Positions 1 through 8,615 of a stretch of 64,000 nucleotides of DNA are shown in pieces. The number at the start of each line of letters is the position of its first letter. Position 1 is the first letter of the stretch. The stretch lies in contig CAWIDG010000033.1 in NCBI GenBank assembly GCA_963834875.1, forward strand, positions 62,001 to 126,000. The letters run 5' to 3'. The notes beneath the pieces were generated by a model. It ran no database searches and had not been told where the DNA came from. It saw only the letters and a list, made by a program, of their open reading frames with translations. The DNA is from DATAGF01 sp963834875. Its GTDB lineage: Bacteria > Actinomycetota > Thermoleophilia > Miltoncostaeales > Miltoncostaeaceae. The translations under genes were made by a program, and so were the position numbers.

Positions 1-37
1 GCTCATGGCGTATCGGACGAGCTGACGGGACGGCCCG

Positions 38-526
38 GTGCTGGACTTCGCCCTCTGGATCGAGGCCACGCCGCTGTCGAAGGCGCTCTTCAATCTCACG
101 TGGCTCTGGCCGCTCTGTGAGAGCCTGCACTTTCTCGGCCTCGCCGTCCTCATCGGCGGCGCCGGCTTCCTCGACCTTCGGCTGCTGGGCTTCTTTCGCG
201 GCATTCCCATCCGAGACGTCAAACGCTTCATGCCATTCGCGATCGGCGGCTTCGCCGTGAACGCGATCACCGGCGTCTTGTTCATCACGATGCAGGCGCA
301 CCTCTATCTGGGCAGCGGCGTCTGGTGGTTCAAGGTCGGGTTCATCGCCCTGGCAGGGCTGAACGCGATGTTCTTTGAAACCCGGCTCAGCCAGCAGGCC
401 CTGGCGCTCGCCCCGGACGCCGACACGCCGCTGGCGATGAAGGTCATCGGCGGCCTCTCGCTGGTCAGCTGGTTTGCGGTGCTGTACTGCGGCCGCATGC
501 TGCCGTATTTGGGCACGGGGAACTGA
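38..526 (+). CDS. Four-helix integral membrane protein of unknown function
   Basis: The 162-residue product has four clear hydrophobic segments, at about residues 20-45, 64-85, 96-113 and 137-156, so it should be an inner-membrane protein. The first helix contains a Cys-Glu-Ser-Leu-His stretch, and the loops are short. No catalytic motif is visible, and I do not recognise the family with certainty. GTG at 38 is the first start after an in-frame TGA at 23-25; that TGA could end an upstream gene lying mostly outside the window. A repeat hairpin begins 17 nt after the stop codon. Confidence 0.7.
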   Translation: MLDFALWIEATPLSKALFNLTWLWPLCESLHFLGLAVLIGGAGFLDLRLLGFFRGIPIRDVKRFMPFAIGGFAVNAITGVLFITMQAHLYLGSGVWWFKVGFIALAGLNAMFFETRLSQQALALAPDADTPLAMKVIGGLSLVSWFAVLYCGRMLPYLGTGN

Positions 527-542
527 CGCGCTTGGACCTTCG

Positions 543-665
543 TCGGTCCTGCAGGTCCTGTTGGTCCTCCAGGTCCTGTTGGTGAGTGCTCAGGTGCCCG
601 GGTCGGGTACCTGCCGGAACCCGAAGGACCTGCCGCACCCACAGGACTTGAGGACCAAGGACCGA
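543..665. repeat. GGTCCTGNN palindromic repeat element, copy 1
   Basis: The left arm is made of GGTCCT units every 9 nt, and the right arm of complementary AGGACC units. The outer ends TCGGTCCT and AGGACCGA are exact complements. The centre holds GGTGAGTGC followed by CAGGTGC. It starts 17 nt after the stop of the membrane protein and ends just before the VapB operator. Copies 2 and 3 share the same ends and order of motifs. It could act as a 3'-end hairpin or terminator, or be a non-autonomous mobile element; which one is not shown. Confidence 0.75.
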
Positions 666-677
666 CCGTCGGAGCGG

Positions 678-716
678 TTTACACCCTTACACCATTCGTG
701 TTACACCATGGTGTAA
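678..716. promoter_or_regulatory. Candidate VapB operator, palindrome with extra half-sites
   Basis: Positions 701-716 form a perfect 16-bp palindrome, TTACACCATGGTGTAA. Two more TTACACC-like half-sites lie upstream at 678-686 and 687-695. The block ends two bases before the vapB ATG, where an autoregulating antitoxin would be expected to bind. Operator function is inferred from position and symmetry. Confidence 0.6.
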
Positions 717-718
717 CC

Positions 719-988
719 ATGGCGCTGAATCTGAAGAATAGCGAAGTCGAACGCCTGGCCGCGGAAGTGGCTCGCCTCACGGGCGAGTCGAAGACTGAAG
801 CGATTCGGCGCGCGCTCGATGAGCGTCGGCGCCGGCTCAAGGCGCCGGCAGGTGCCGAACGACGGGCCCGGGTCCAGCGCCTGCTCGAAACGAAGATCTG
901 GCCTTCTGTGCCGAAGAAACAGCTCGGCCGCCGGCTGACTCGGCAGGAAGAGGACGCGATCCTGGGCTACGGCTCCGAGGGCGTGTGA
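719..988 (+). CDS. vapB: VapB-type antitoxin
   Basis: The 89-residue protein begins with the PSK/VapB-like N-terminus (MALNLKNSEVERLAAEVA) and a helical stretch rich in Arg and Glu, as in antitoxins of the Rv0623 type. Such proteins bind the partner PIN toxin and repress their own operon. ATG 719 is preferred over GTG 698 because the family starts at MALN and because a GTG start would put the palindromic operator inside the gene. The stop overlaps the toxin start by 4 nt (GTGA), the usual layout of vapBC operons. Confidence 0.85.
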   Translation: MALNLKNSEVERLAAEVARLTGESKTEAIRRALDERRRRLKAPAGAERRARVQRLLETKIWPSVPKKQLGRRLTRQEEDAILGYGSEGV

Positions 989-1385
989 CGCTCGACACGT
1001 CGGCGCTGGTCGCGGTGCTGTTCTCGGAGCCAGGCTATCTGGAGGTCGTGGACTGCATCCTCGAGGCCGACGCGGTGCGCGTCGGCGCGCCCACGCTCGT
1101 GGAAACGAGCCTCGTGTTCGCCGGCCGTCAGGGACGCGCGGCGCGCGGCCGGGACGACAACTCGTCTCTGACCTCGTCAGGGAACTTGGCGTCACGGTAG
1201 TGCCCTTCGGTGAGGAGGAATGGCGGCGTGCCGCCGACGCTTTCGCCCGCTACGGACGAGGACGACACAAGGCGTCGCTCAACTTCGGCGACTGCCTGGC
1301 ATACGCCACCGCTGCGGCTGCCGGCGACTCGCTGCTCTTTGTCGGAGACGATTTCCGGCACACCGATGTCCGAGCGGCGCTGTGA
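985..1385 (+). pseudogene. vapC: VapC-type PIN-domain ribonuclease toxin, frameshifted
   Basis: The N-terminal part (residues 1 to about 55) starts LDTSALVAVLF with the first PIN aspartate and carries the VETSLV glutamate. After about position 1150 the family sequence continues in another frame, with NFGDCLAYATA and FVGDDF supplying the last two acidic residues. All four metal-binding acids are therefore present but split by one extra base at about 1,140-1,155. PIN toxins cleave RNA, and the antitoxin next door is intact. The break may be a real inactivation of the toxin or a sequencing error of the kind seen throughout the window. Confidence 0.8.
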
Positions 1386-1403
1386 AGTGCAGTGGCCCGC
1401 TCG

Positions 1404-1548
1404 TCGGTCCTGCAGGTCCTTTTGGTCCTGTTGGTCCTGTTAGTGAGTGCACCAGGTGCTCTAGGTGCTCCAGGTGCCTGGCCCGAACCGCAGGACGTGA
1501 CGCACCCAACGGACTCACCCGTAGCACCCACAGGATCCATAGGACCGA
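1404..1548. repeat. GGTCCTGNN palindromic repeat element, copy 2
   Basis: It has the same organisation as copy 1: TCGGTCCT at the left end, GGTCCT units at 9-nt spacing, then GTGAGTGC and several AGGTGCT units in the centre, and a right arm ending AGGACCGA. GTGAGT in the left arm pairs with ACTCAC in the right arm, and AGGTGCT with AGCACC. It starts 19 nt after the vapC stop and ends 49 nt before the kinase start. Confidence 0.75.
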
Positions 1549-1670
1549 CACCACTTATCGTCTGCCGTGCTAGCGTACGCGGCGCGACCCATCCTCCGTG
1601 ACCATCGCCCCCGGCACGCGACTCGGGACCTACGAGATTCTTCAGCCGCTCGGGGCTGGCGGCCCCGCCT

Positions 1671-1716
1671 CCGCTCGCGTTGACATGGGCGCGCGAGCTA
1701 CGGCGAGGTCTCGCCG
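1671..1716. repeat. Palindromic insert behind the first kinase N-terminus
   Basis: CCGCTCGCG at 1,671-1,679 is mirrored by CGCGAGC at 1,692-1,698. It is followed by a perfect palindrome, CGGCGAG-GT-CTCGCCG, at 1,701-1,716. It sits directly after the Gly-rich start of the kinase, where family members continue without interruption, so it is probably an inserted short repeat. I cannot see a second copy in the window. Confidence 0.45.
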
Positions 1717-2035
1717 AAGCCCAGGTGAGGCCACGACTGTGATCGGCAAGTACTCTTGGGTCATATCAGGTCGTGGCCAAGCTGGGCGAAGGCGGAATGG
1801 GCGAGGTCTATCGTGCCCGCGACACCCGGCTCCACCGCGACGTCGCGCTGAAGGTGCTGCCTGCTGCGTTCGCACAGGACCCTGACCGGCTCGCGCGCTT
1901 CAAGCGCGAAGCGCAGGTGCTCGCGTCGCTCAACCATCCGCACATCGCGCAGATTCACGGATTCGAAGATCACGACGGCGTCCATGCGCTCGTCATGGAG
2001 CTCGTCGACGGACGGACGCTGGCGGAGTCATTGCG

Positions 2036-2103
2036 GCTCAGCGGCTCAAGGCTCATGGCTCAAGGCCGAGTCAGGCCCTGAGCCTGAGCCCGGAGCCCTG
2101 AGC
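2036..2103. repeat. GGCTCA-rich short tandem repeat inside the kinase domain, insert 1
   Basis: Degenerate units of the form GGCTCAAGG and GGCTCATGG are followed by the related GAGCC-rich strand. The kinase reading frame is the same before and after the insert, so its length is a multiple of three, but it contains two in-frame TGA codons. It lies between the LVMELVDGRTLAE segment and the ARQIADALSVAH helix, a position where kinases have no long loop. Confidence 0.6.
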
Positions 2104-2252
2104 GTCACGATGCTCTTCACATCGCCCGCCAGATCGCCGACGCGCTGTCGGTCGCGCACGACCACGGCATCATCCATCGCGATCTCAAGCCCGCCAACGT
2201 CAAGGTGACCGACGACGGCGTCGTGAAGGTGCTCGATTTCGGATTGGCGAAA

Positions 2253-2295
2253 GCTCAAGACCCGGCTCAAGACTCAGAGGCTCACGGCTCACGGG
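2253..2295. repeat. GGCTCA-rich short tandem repeat inside the kinase domain, insert 2
   Basis: A second block of GGCTCAAGAC and GGCTCACGG units lies directly after the DFGLAK motif, in the activation-loop region. It shifts the reading frame, so that GTAAYMAPEQ is read in another frame. The similarity to insert 1 points to one repeat family inserted twice in the same gene. Confidence 0.55.
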
Positions 2296-4512
2296 AGAGC
2301 TTTCGAACTCGCCGACGATCACGACGCCCGCGGCGACGGCGATGGGCATGATCCTCGGCACGGCCGCCTACATGGCGCCGGAACAGGCGAAGGGCCACCG
2401 CGTGGACAAGCGCGCGGACGTCTGGGCGTTCGGCTGTGTGCTCTACGAGATGTTGACGGGCAAGCGCGCGTTTGAAGGCGACGACGTCACCGACACGCTC
2501 GCCGCCGTCCTTCGCGGCGAGCCCGACTGGTCGGCGCTGCCGGCCGGACTGCCGCCGAGCGTGCGGCAACTCGTCAGCCGGCTGTCTTGATCAAGGAGCG
2601 CAAGGACCGGATCCGCGATCTCTCGACGGCGCTGTTCCTGCTCGATCGGCAGTCGGCGCCAGAGTCCGCATCAGCGGCCGCCGCCACGCCGCGTTCGCGC
2701 CAACTCATCCCGCTCGGCGCCGCTCTGGTCGGCCTGATCGCCGGCGCGGCCGCACTGGCGGGCGTATCACCCGGCACCGAATCGCCGCGCGAACCGTCGC
2801 GCCTGACGATGGTGGTGCCCGCCGACAAGCCAATCGGCATGGCTGGATACCCGGGACAGTCGCTGGCGATTTCGCCGGACGGTACCCGACATCGTATACA
2901 CGAGCGCGAATCCTGGAGCACCGCGGGAGCGCGCCTCGCAGCTGCGCGTGCGATCCATGTCCAGCTTCGGCATCGCCGATCTCCTGGCACGTATCTCGGC
3001 CGCCAGCCGTTCTTCTCACCCGACGGCCGAGCCATCGGGTTCTTCACCGACGGCGGCGAACTCCGGAAGGTGCCGCTTACCGGTGGCAATCCGGTGACGA
3101 TCGCGACTGGCATCGCGAGCGGGACCTGGGTGCAGGGGGTGTGGCTCGACTCGGGCACGATTGTGTTCGGCGGCCCCGGCATCGATGGGCTGAAGCAAGT
3201 GAGTGCGGACGGGGGCACGCAGGAGACGCTGACAAGGTTGGAAAAGGGCGAGGTGATGCACTGGCCGACGGGGTTCCTGCCTGGTCTGGCATGGCGCCGT
3301 GCTGTTCCATGCCCTGGCGACGACATTCACGGCGGGGCGCGTCGATGCCGTTCGATTGAACTCGGGACAGCGCACTCGGATTGTTGAATCGTCCGGAGCC
3401 GGATGGGCGCTCGAGAGCGGACATCTTCTGTTCGATCAGGGCGACACGCTTCTCGCCGCGCCGTTCGATGCAGGCCGCCTGGCGCTGACGGGGCCGGCGG
3501 TTGCTCTCGCCGAACCAATACGTAGAGCCTTCTCGGTACAACAGATGGCGGTGTCGAAAACCGGCACGCTCGTCTATATTCGCGAGGTCGATCCGTCGGA
3601 GTACGCGGTCGGCCGCCTCGGCCTTGACGGCACCTTCGACGCCTTTCCCGGCGTGTCGGGCATCATACGGAGGCCGCGGGCATCGGCCGACGGACGCCAC
3701 GTGGCCGTCAGCCTTCTCAAGGGAAACAACGCGTCCGTCCTACTCGTCGATGCGGTGCGCGGTACGGCCACCGCCCTCTCGCGGCCCGGCTCGACCAACG
3801 CGGCGCTTTGGCATCCGGACGGCCGATCGCTGGCGCTACGACAGCGCGCCGATGATGGCGAGAGCCTGTATCTGCGGCATCCCGAGGGGCGTGAGCAACT
3901 GCTCGTCAAGGCAGGCCCGGACACGCTGCTTCATCCCGACTCCATCTCACCCGACGGCAGGGTGTTGGTGTACACGCGACAGGAAATCGAGCGCCACTCG
4001 TTGTGGACCGTGACGCTGACGGGCGAACCGTCCGCCACGGCGATCATCGAACCATCCACGCCCGCGCACAGCGGCGCGTTCTCTCCCGACGGCCGGTGGC
4101 TCGCGTACGTGTCGGCGTCTCCTCCCGTGGTTGACGTGCGTGTTCGCGCCTACCCGAGTGGAGAAGACGTCATCGTTGGTCGAGGCCTGGGGCCGGTGTG
4201 GTCGCGCGACGGACGGACGCTGTTCTTCGAGAACGAAGCGAACATCATGGCCGTCCCATTCAGCGTCAAGGGCGGCGTTCCCGATCTCGGTCTTCCGCGA
4301 GTTGTGGTCAAGTGGCAGACGACCGGGCCCTCCGGCGCGGCGGCCGTGTACTCGGGCAGCAACAACCAGGGCGCTGGCTACGACGTCCTTCCCGACGGCC
4401 GCTTTCTGGTCGTCCGCCAACCCGATCCGCAGGACGTGCGCGAGATGGTGGTGATCCAGGACTGGTTCGAGGAGCTGAAGCGGCTCGTGCCGACGCGATA
4501 ATCGGTACTTCG

Positions 4513-4677
4513 TCGGTCCTGACGGTCCTATTGGTCCTTGTGGTCCTGTTGGTGAGTGCGTCAGGTGCCCCGGGTGCTTCAGGTGCTCTGGCCGAAATTG
4601 TTAGGACCTGACGCACCCAAAGAACTCACCTGTAGCACCCAAAGGACCTGCAGGACCTGCAGGACCCACAGGACCGA
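4513..4677. repeat. GGTCCTGNN palindromic repeat element, copy 3
   Basis: This is the best-preserved copy. The outer TCGGTCCTG pairs exactly with CAGGACCGA. Inside, GGTGAGT pairs with ACTCACC and GCGTCAGGT with ACCTGACGC in nested order. The arms have GGTCCT (left) and AGGACC (right) units every 9 nt. It starts 12 nt after the kinase stop and ends 50 nt before the next gene. Confidence 0.8.
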
Positions 4678-4726
4678 CTGTCACGAGCGGTGCGCTATCA
4701 TCAAGCCTCACCAAATAGGAGTCTGT

Positions 4727-6796
4727 ATGAAGCGCTCGCTGCGTTCGTTCCTCGTCTCGACGACGGCCCTCATGGCGATGGCGCTCGGCCTGAGCGCCGC
4801 CGATCCTGCCAACTTCAAGCCCGACGGCTCCTTCAAGGGTTCGGCGCTCACGGGCTGGCGCGTCCTCGGCGACGCGGAATGGTCGGCCTCGAACGGCGAG
4901 CTCATCGGCAAGGCCAAGCCCGGCACGAACGGCGGCTGGCTCGTCATGGACAAGAGCTTCCAGGACGTGCAGCTCTACATGAATTACAAGTGCACCGGCG
5001 AGTGCAAGTCGGGCGTGCTGCTGCGCGGACAGAAGACGCCCGACGGCGGCATGAAGGGCGTCTACGTGTCGATGAGCGACGGCGACACCGCGCTCGTACT
5101 CCGTCACGCTCGACGCGACCGGCAAGGAACTGTCGCGTGAACAGCTGACGCCGCCGAGCCGCGGCGGTGGCGGCGGCGCAGCTCCTGCCGGTGGCGGCGC
5201 GGGTCGCGCTGGTGCAGGTGCTCCGGCGCCTGCTCAGGCAACGCCCGCTCCAGTTCCTCCCCCGCCCGCAGCGCCGCCCGCTGCCGGTGGCGCCGGGCGC
5301 GCGACCGCCCCCGCAACACCGCCCGCGCGAGGCACGCAGGTCGGCAGCGCCGCCCGTGGCCGTCCCACGCTGAAGATGAACGACTGGAACGAGACCTACA
5401 TCGCCATCGGCACAGACGGCCCGCCGGCCGGCACGCAGGCCGGGCCGATCAAGGTCGTCTCGACGTACGGTCCCGCGCAGTTCGTCATCGCGGACGAGAA
5501 GAACGCGGCCGGCTTCGGCAACGTCGCGCTCTACGTCGGCGGCACCGGCGAAGTCCGCTACAAGGATTTCGCCTGGAAAGATCTGATGAGCGTCGTCGAG
5601 CCGAAGGAAGCAGCTCTCGTCGCGCTTCAACATTCAGCGGGTGACGACGGTCTACTACGGGTGGGGCGCGACGACGGGCGACGTGAATCGCGACGGCAAC
5701 CTGGACGTCATCTCCGGGCCGTTCTATTACGCCGGGCCCGGACTTCACCGACCGCCGCCGCTATCGCGACGGCAACATCTACAACCCCGAGAATTCGTTC
5801 GCGCCCGACATGGTGAACCTGTCGGCGGACTTCACCGGCGACGGGTGGACGGACATCCTGTCCTCGCTCGGCAATCGCCACATGGATCTGTACGTCAACC
5901 CGAAGGGCGAATCGCGCCGGTGGGACAAGTTCAGCGTGCTGCCGACGATCTCGTCCGAGATCGTGCTGCTCAAGGATCTCGACAAGGACGGAAAGCCGGA
6001 GGTGGTGTTCGGTCAGGGCGCGGCCAACGGCTACGCGTGGGCGAAGCCTGATCCCGCCAACCCGACGGCCGTCTGGACGGCGCACCGGATCTCGAGTCCC
6101 GGCCAGGCCGTGAACGGCCACGGCATCGGCGTCGGCGACGTCAACGGCGACGGCCGTGTCGACGTGGTCGTGCCGACCGGATGGTACGAACAGCCGGCCG
6201 GCGGCATCGAGACCAGCCCGTGGACGTTCCACGAAGCCGAGCTCGGCGACCCGAGCGTGTTCGGCAGCGGCGGCGGCGAGATGGGCGTCTACGACGTCAA
6301 CGGCGACGGGCTCAACGACGTCGTCGCGGGCTCGGCGCACAACTGGGGCCTGAACTGGTTCGAGCAGAAGAAGGGACCGAGCGGCAACACCTGGGTGAAG
6401 CACATGATTGCCGGCAACTTCGCGACCGAGAATACCGGCAACGTCGTGTTCTCCGAATCGCACGCCGAGCGATTCATGGACATGGACGGCGACAAGATTC
6501 CGGACATGATCACCGGCAAGCGGTACTGGTCCGAGGCGGGCACCAACACGCTGACGCACATGGACCCGTTCGGCGCGCCGGTGCTCTACATCTACAGGAC
6601 CGTGCGCGATCCGAAGGCGCCGGGCGGCGCGCGGTTCGTGCCCGAGCTCGTGCACAACAAGTCTGGCATCGGGTCGTCGTTCGACGTCGTCGATGTCAAC
6701 AAAGACGGCCGGCTCGACATCGTCACGGCGACGACGTTCGGCACGTACCGTTCTCGGCCGAAAAAAGTGGCCGGGTCACTCTTACGAAAAGCGTAA
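4727..6796 (+). pseudogene. Secreted DUF1080 (LamG-like) protein with FG-GAP/VCBS repeats, frameshifted
   Basis: ATG 4,727 follows an AGGAG site at 4,717-4,721 and opens a signal peptide (MKRSLRSFLVSTTALMAMAL) ending near SAADPA. A DUF1080 domain follows (GWRVLGDAEW, SGVLLRGQKTPDGGMKGVYV), of the family of 3-keto-disaccharide hydrolases and sugar-binding proteins. Next comes a Gly/Pro/Ala linker and then FG-GAP-type repeats with Asp-rich loops such as DVNGDGRVDVVV and DVNKDGRLDIV, which bind calcium in propellers. Frames change near 5,090, 5,630 and 5,750. The C-terminus runs into a palindromic repeat. It is probably an extracytoplasmic glycan-handling protein. Confidence 0.75.
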
Positions 6797-6815
6797 AAGT
6801 GACCCGGCCGCTTTT
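6763..6815. repeat. 24-bp-arm AAAAGTG hairpin, copy A
   Basis: Two 24-nt arms (6,763-6,786 and 6,792-6,815), starting AAAAGTGGCC and ending in the complementary GGCCGCTTTT, flank a short AAAAG loop with two mismatches. The stop codon of the preceding gene lies inside it. The T-run at the end suits a rho-independent terminator. Copy B at 11,351-11,402 has the same sequence apart from paired substitutions. Confidence 0.75.
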
Positions 6816-6871
6816 CGTCTGTTGCGACCCGCGGGCCCGGGGTTCATCGATCACGTTTGGGGAGGATTCAC

Positions 6872-7702
6872 ATGCCCCGAACCGCAACCGCCTCGGGAAT
6901 CCTCGTTTTCTTCCTCGCTGTCTCCGCCGTATTGGGCGCGAACGCCTCCATGGCGCACGTCAATCACTGGGACCGCGACGTACCGCGAACGCATGGCGCT
7001 GCCGGCCGGATTGGTGTTCGAGGCGACCCTCGAGGATGTGTCGCGCGCCGATGCACCAGCGGTGGTCATCGCCAGCACACGCGTCGAGTCGCCCGGCAAT
7101 CCGCCCATCGCGTTCACGATCCCCTTCGAGCCGTCCAAGGTCGTCAGCAATCATCGATACGTCGTTCGCGCGACGATTCGGCACGTCGTTGGCGCGATGG
7201 CGACGGCAAATTGCTCTTCACGACCGACACGGCCGTTCCGGTCACCCTCAGTGGATCCGCGGCCAAGATTCTCCTCCTGCTTCGCAGAGTCGGCGCCGCC
7301 GAGGGCGCTCAGGTACCGAGCTCACCCGGGCTGGCCGGCACGTCGTGGCAGCTCGTGAAGTTCCAGGGCGGTGACGACACGACCGTGATGCCCGACGATG
7401 GCGCGAAATACACGATCGCATTCGCCGACGGGGGAGAGCTCACGGCGCGCATCGACTGCAACCGCGGCCGCGGAACCTGGAAGTCCGGCGGTCCGAGTCA
7501 GGTCCAGTTCGGCCCTCTCGCCTTGACGCGCGCGGCCTGTCCTCCGGGATCCCTGCACGATCGGATCGTGAAGCAATGGAGCTACGTGCGCTCGTACGTG
7601 ATCAAGGACGGACACCTCTTTCTGTCGCTTGATGGCCGACGGCGGGATTTACGAATTCGAGCCACTCCAAGTCGACCGCACCGTGAGCCCTTGCTACATT
7701 GA
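6872..7702 (+). pseudogene. YbaY-like plus META-domain lipoprotein, frameshifted
   Basis: The start is ATG 6,872, behind GGAGG, with a signal peptide (MPRTATASGILVFFLAVSAV). The middle (TATYRERMALPAGLVFEATL) matches the YbaY family of small beta-sandwich lipoproteins. From about 7,320 a META/HslJ-like domain follows (GTSWQLVKFQGGDDT, FADGGELTARIDCNRGRG). Frames change near 6,965, 7,185 and 7,630, so the exact end is uncertain. The family is envelope-located and linked to stress or antibiotic tolerance in other bacteria. The gene ends just before nfo. Confidence 0.65.
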
Positions 7703-7707
7703 ATCTG

Positions 7708-8604
7708 ATGCGAATCGGCGCCCACATGTCTGTGGCGGGCGGCGTGTCGCGAGCGGTCGAGCGCGCGGTCGTGCACGGTTGCGAAGCGCTGCAGATCTTC
7801 GCGAAGAACGCCAACCGCTGGGTGTCTCCCCCGCTCGACCCGGCCGAGGTGCGCACCTTCCGCCGGCGAGTTGACGAGACCGGCATCACGCCGGTCGTCT
7901 CCCACGGCAGCTATCTGATCAATCTGGCGACGACAGTGCCGGCGCTCCGGAATCAGTCGCTGACGGCGTTCGTTGACGAGCTCGATCGCGCGGAAGCGCT
8001 CGGACTGCTCGGCGTGGTCATTCATCCCGGCACCTGCACCGCCGGGCCCGAAGCCGAAGCGCTGGAGCTCATCGCAGAGTCGATCCGCACGGCCTTCAAG
8101 GCTCGCCCTCGGCGCAAGACGATGGTGCTGCTTGAGCACACGGCGGGCCAGGGGCGGACCGTCGGCCATCGCTTCGAGCACCTCGCGGCAATTCTGAGTC
8201 ATCTCAACGGCTCGCCGCGCGTGGGGATCTGCCTCGATACCTGTCATCTCGTCGCGTCGGGCTACGACATCGTGAGCGACGCCGGCTATCGGGAGACGTT
8301 CGAGACGCTCGATCGCATAGTGGGACTGGACCGAGTGAAGGTGTTTCACGGCAACGACTCGAAGCGTCCGTGCGGCAGCCGCGTCGATCGTCACGAGCAT
8401 ATTGGCGAAGGATGCCTCGGCCTGGAGACGTTCAGACGGCTGCTGCATGATCCGCGCTTCGCCGATCTGCCTCTGCTGATTGAGACGGAAAAATCGCTCA
8501 GCAAGGGCCCGGCGAGCGCGATTGCGGCGGATCCGTTGGACGTCAGGAATCTCGACACTTTGCGGCGTCTGCGGGACGCCGTTCTCTCGACCTCGAGCCC
8601 TTGA
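7708..8604 (+). CDS. nfo: Endonuclease IV (AP endonuclease)
   Basis: The 298-residue product starts MRIGAHMSVAGG, the standard start of the family, which favours ATG 7,708 over TTG 7,699. Zinc-site motifs are present in order: HGSYLINLA, VIHPGTCTAG, LLEHTAGQG, GICLDTCHLVASGYD and VFHGNDSKRPCGSRVDRHEHIG. The enzyme cleaves DNA 5' to abasic sites in base excision repair, using three zinc ions. The length is normal and the frame is intact. Confidence 0.95.
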   Translation: MRIGAHMSVAGGVSRAVERAVVHGCEALQIFAKNANRWVSPPLDPAEVRTFRRRVDETGITPVVSHGSYLINLATTVPALRNQSLTAFVDELDRAEALGLLGVVIHPGTCTAGPEAEALELIAESIRTAFKARPRRKTMVLLEHTAGQGRTVGHRFEHLAAILSHLNGSPRVGICLDTCHLVASGYDIVSDAGYRETFETLDRIVGLDRVKVFHGNDSKRPCGSRVDRHEHIGEGCLGLETFRRLLHDPRFADLPLLIETEKSLSKGPASAIAADPLDVRNLDTLRRLRDAVLSTSSP

Positions 8605-8615
8605 GCCGGAGAAGC

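Larger units (their letters stand above)
1598..4501 (+). pseudogene. Ser/Thr protein kinase with PD40/TolB-like propeller, multiply interrupted
   Basis: The N-terminus (TIAPGTRLGTYEILQPLGAGG) is typical of acidobacterial kinases. About 100 bp later a second kinase start region appears, with the Gly loop GEGGMGEVYRARD and the lysine motif VALKVLP. The catalytic loop HRDLKPANV, DFGLAK and the GTAAYMAPEQ activation segment follow. A membrane segment lies near 2,700-2,760, and then repeated SPDGR motifs of a PD40 beta-propeller run to the end. Such proteins are membrane-anchored signalling kinases. The reading frame is broken by a palindromic insert (1,671-1,716), two GGCTCA-rich inserts (the first brings in-frame stops at 2,079 and 2,085) and single-base shifts near 2,580, 2,885, 2,980 and 3,290. 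The last part, 3,299-4,501, is open. The repeats look like true insertions; the single-base shifts may be errors. Confidence 0.8.

Noticed and set aside
474..716. Short reading frames with Gly-Pro-x repeats resembling collagen-like proteins
   Set aside because: They arise from the 9-nt period of the repeat hairpins, occur on both strands and have no ribosome-binding site.
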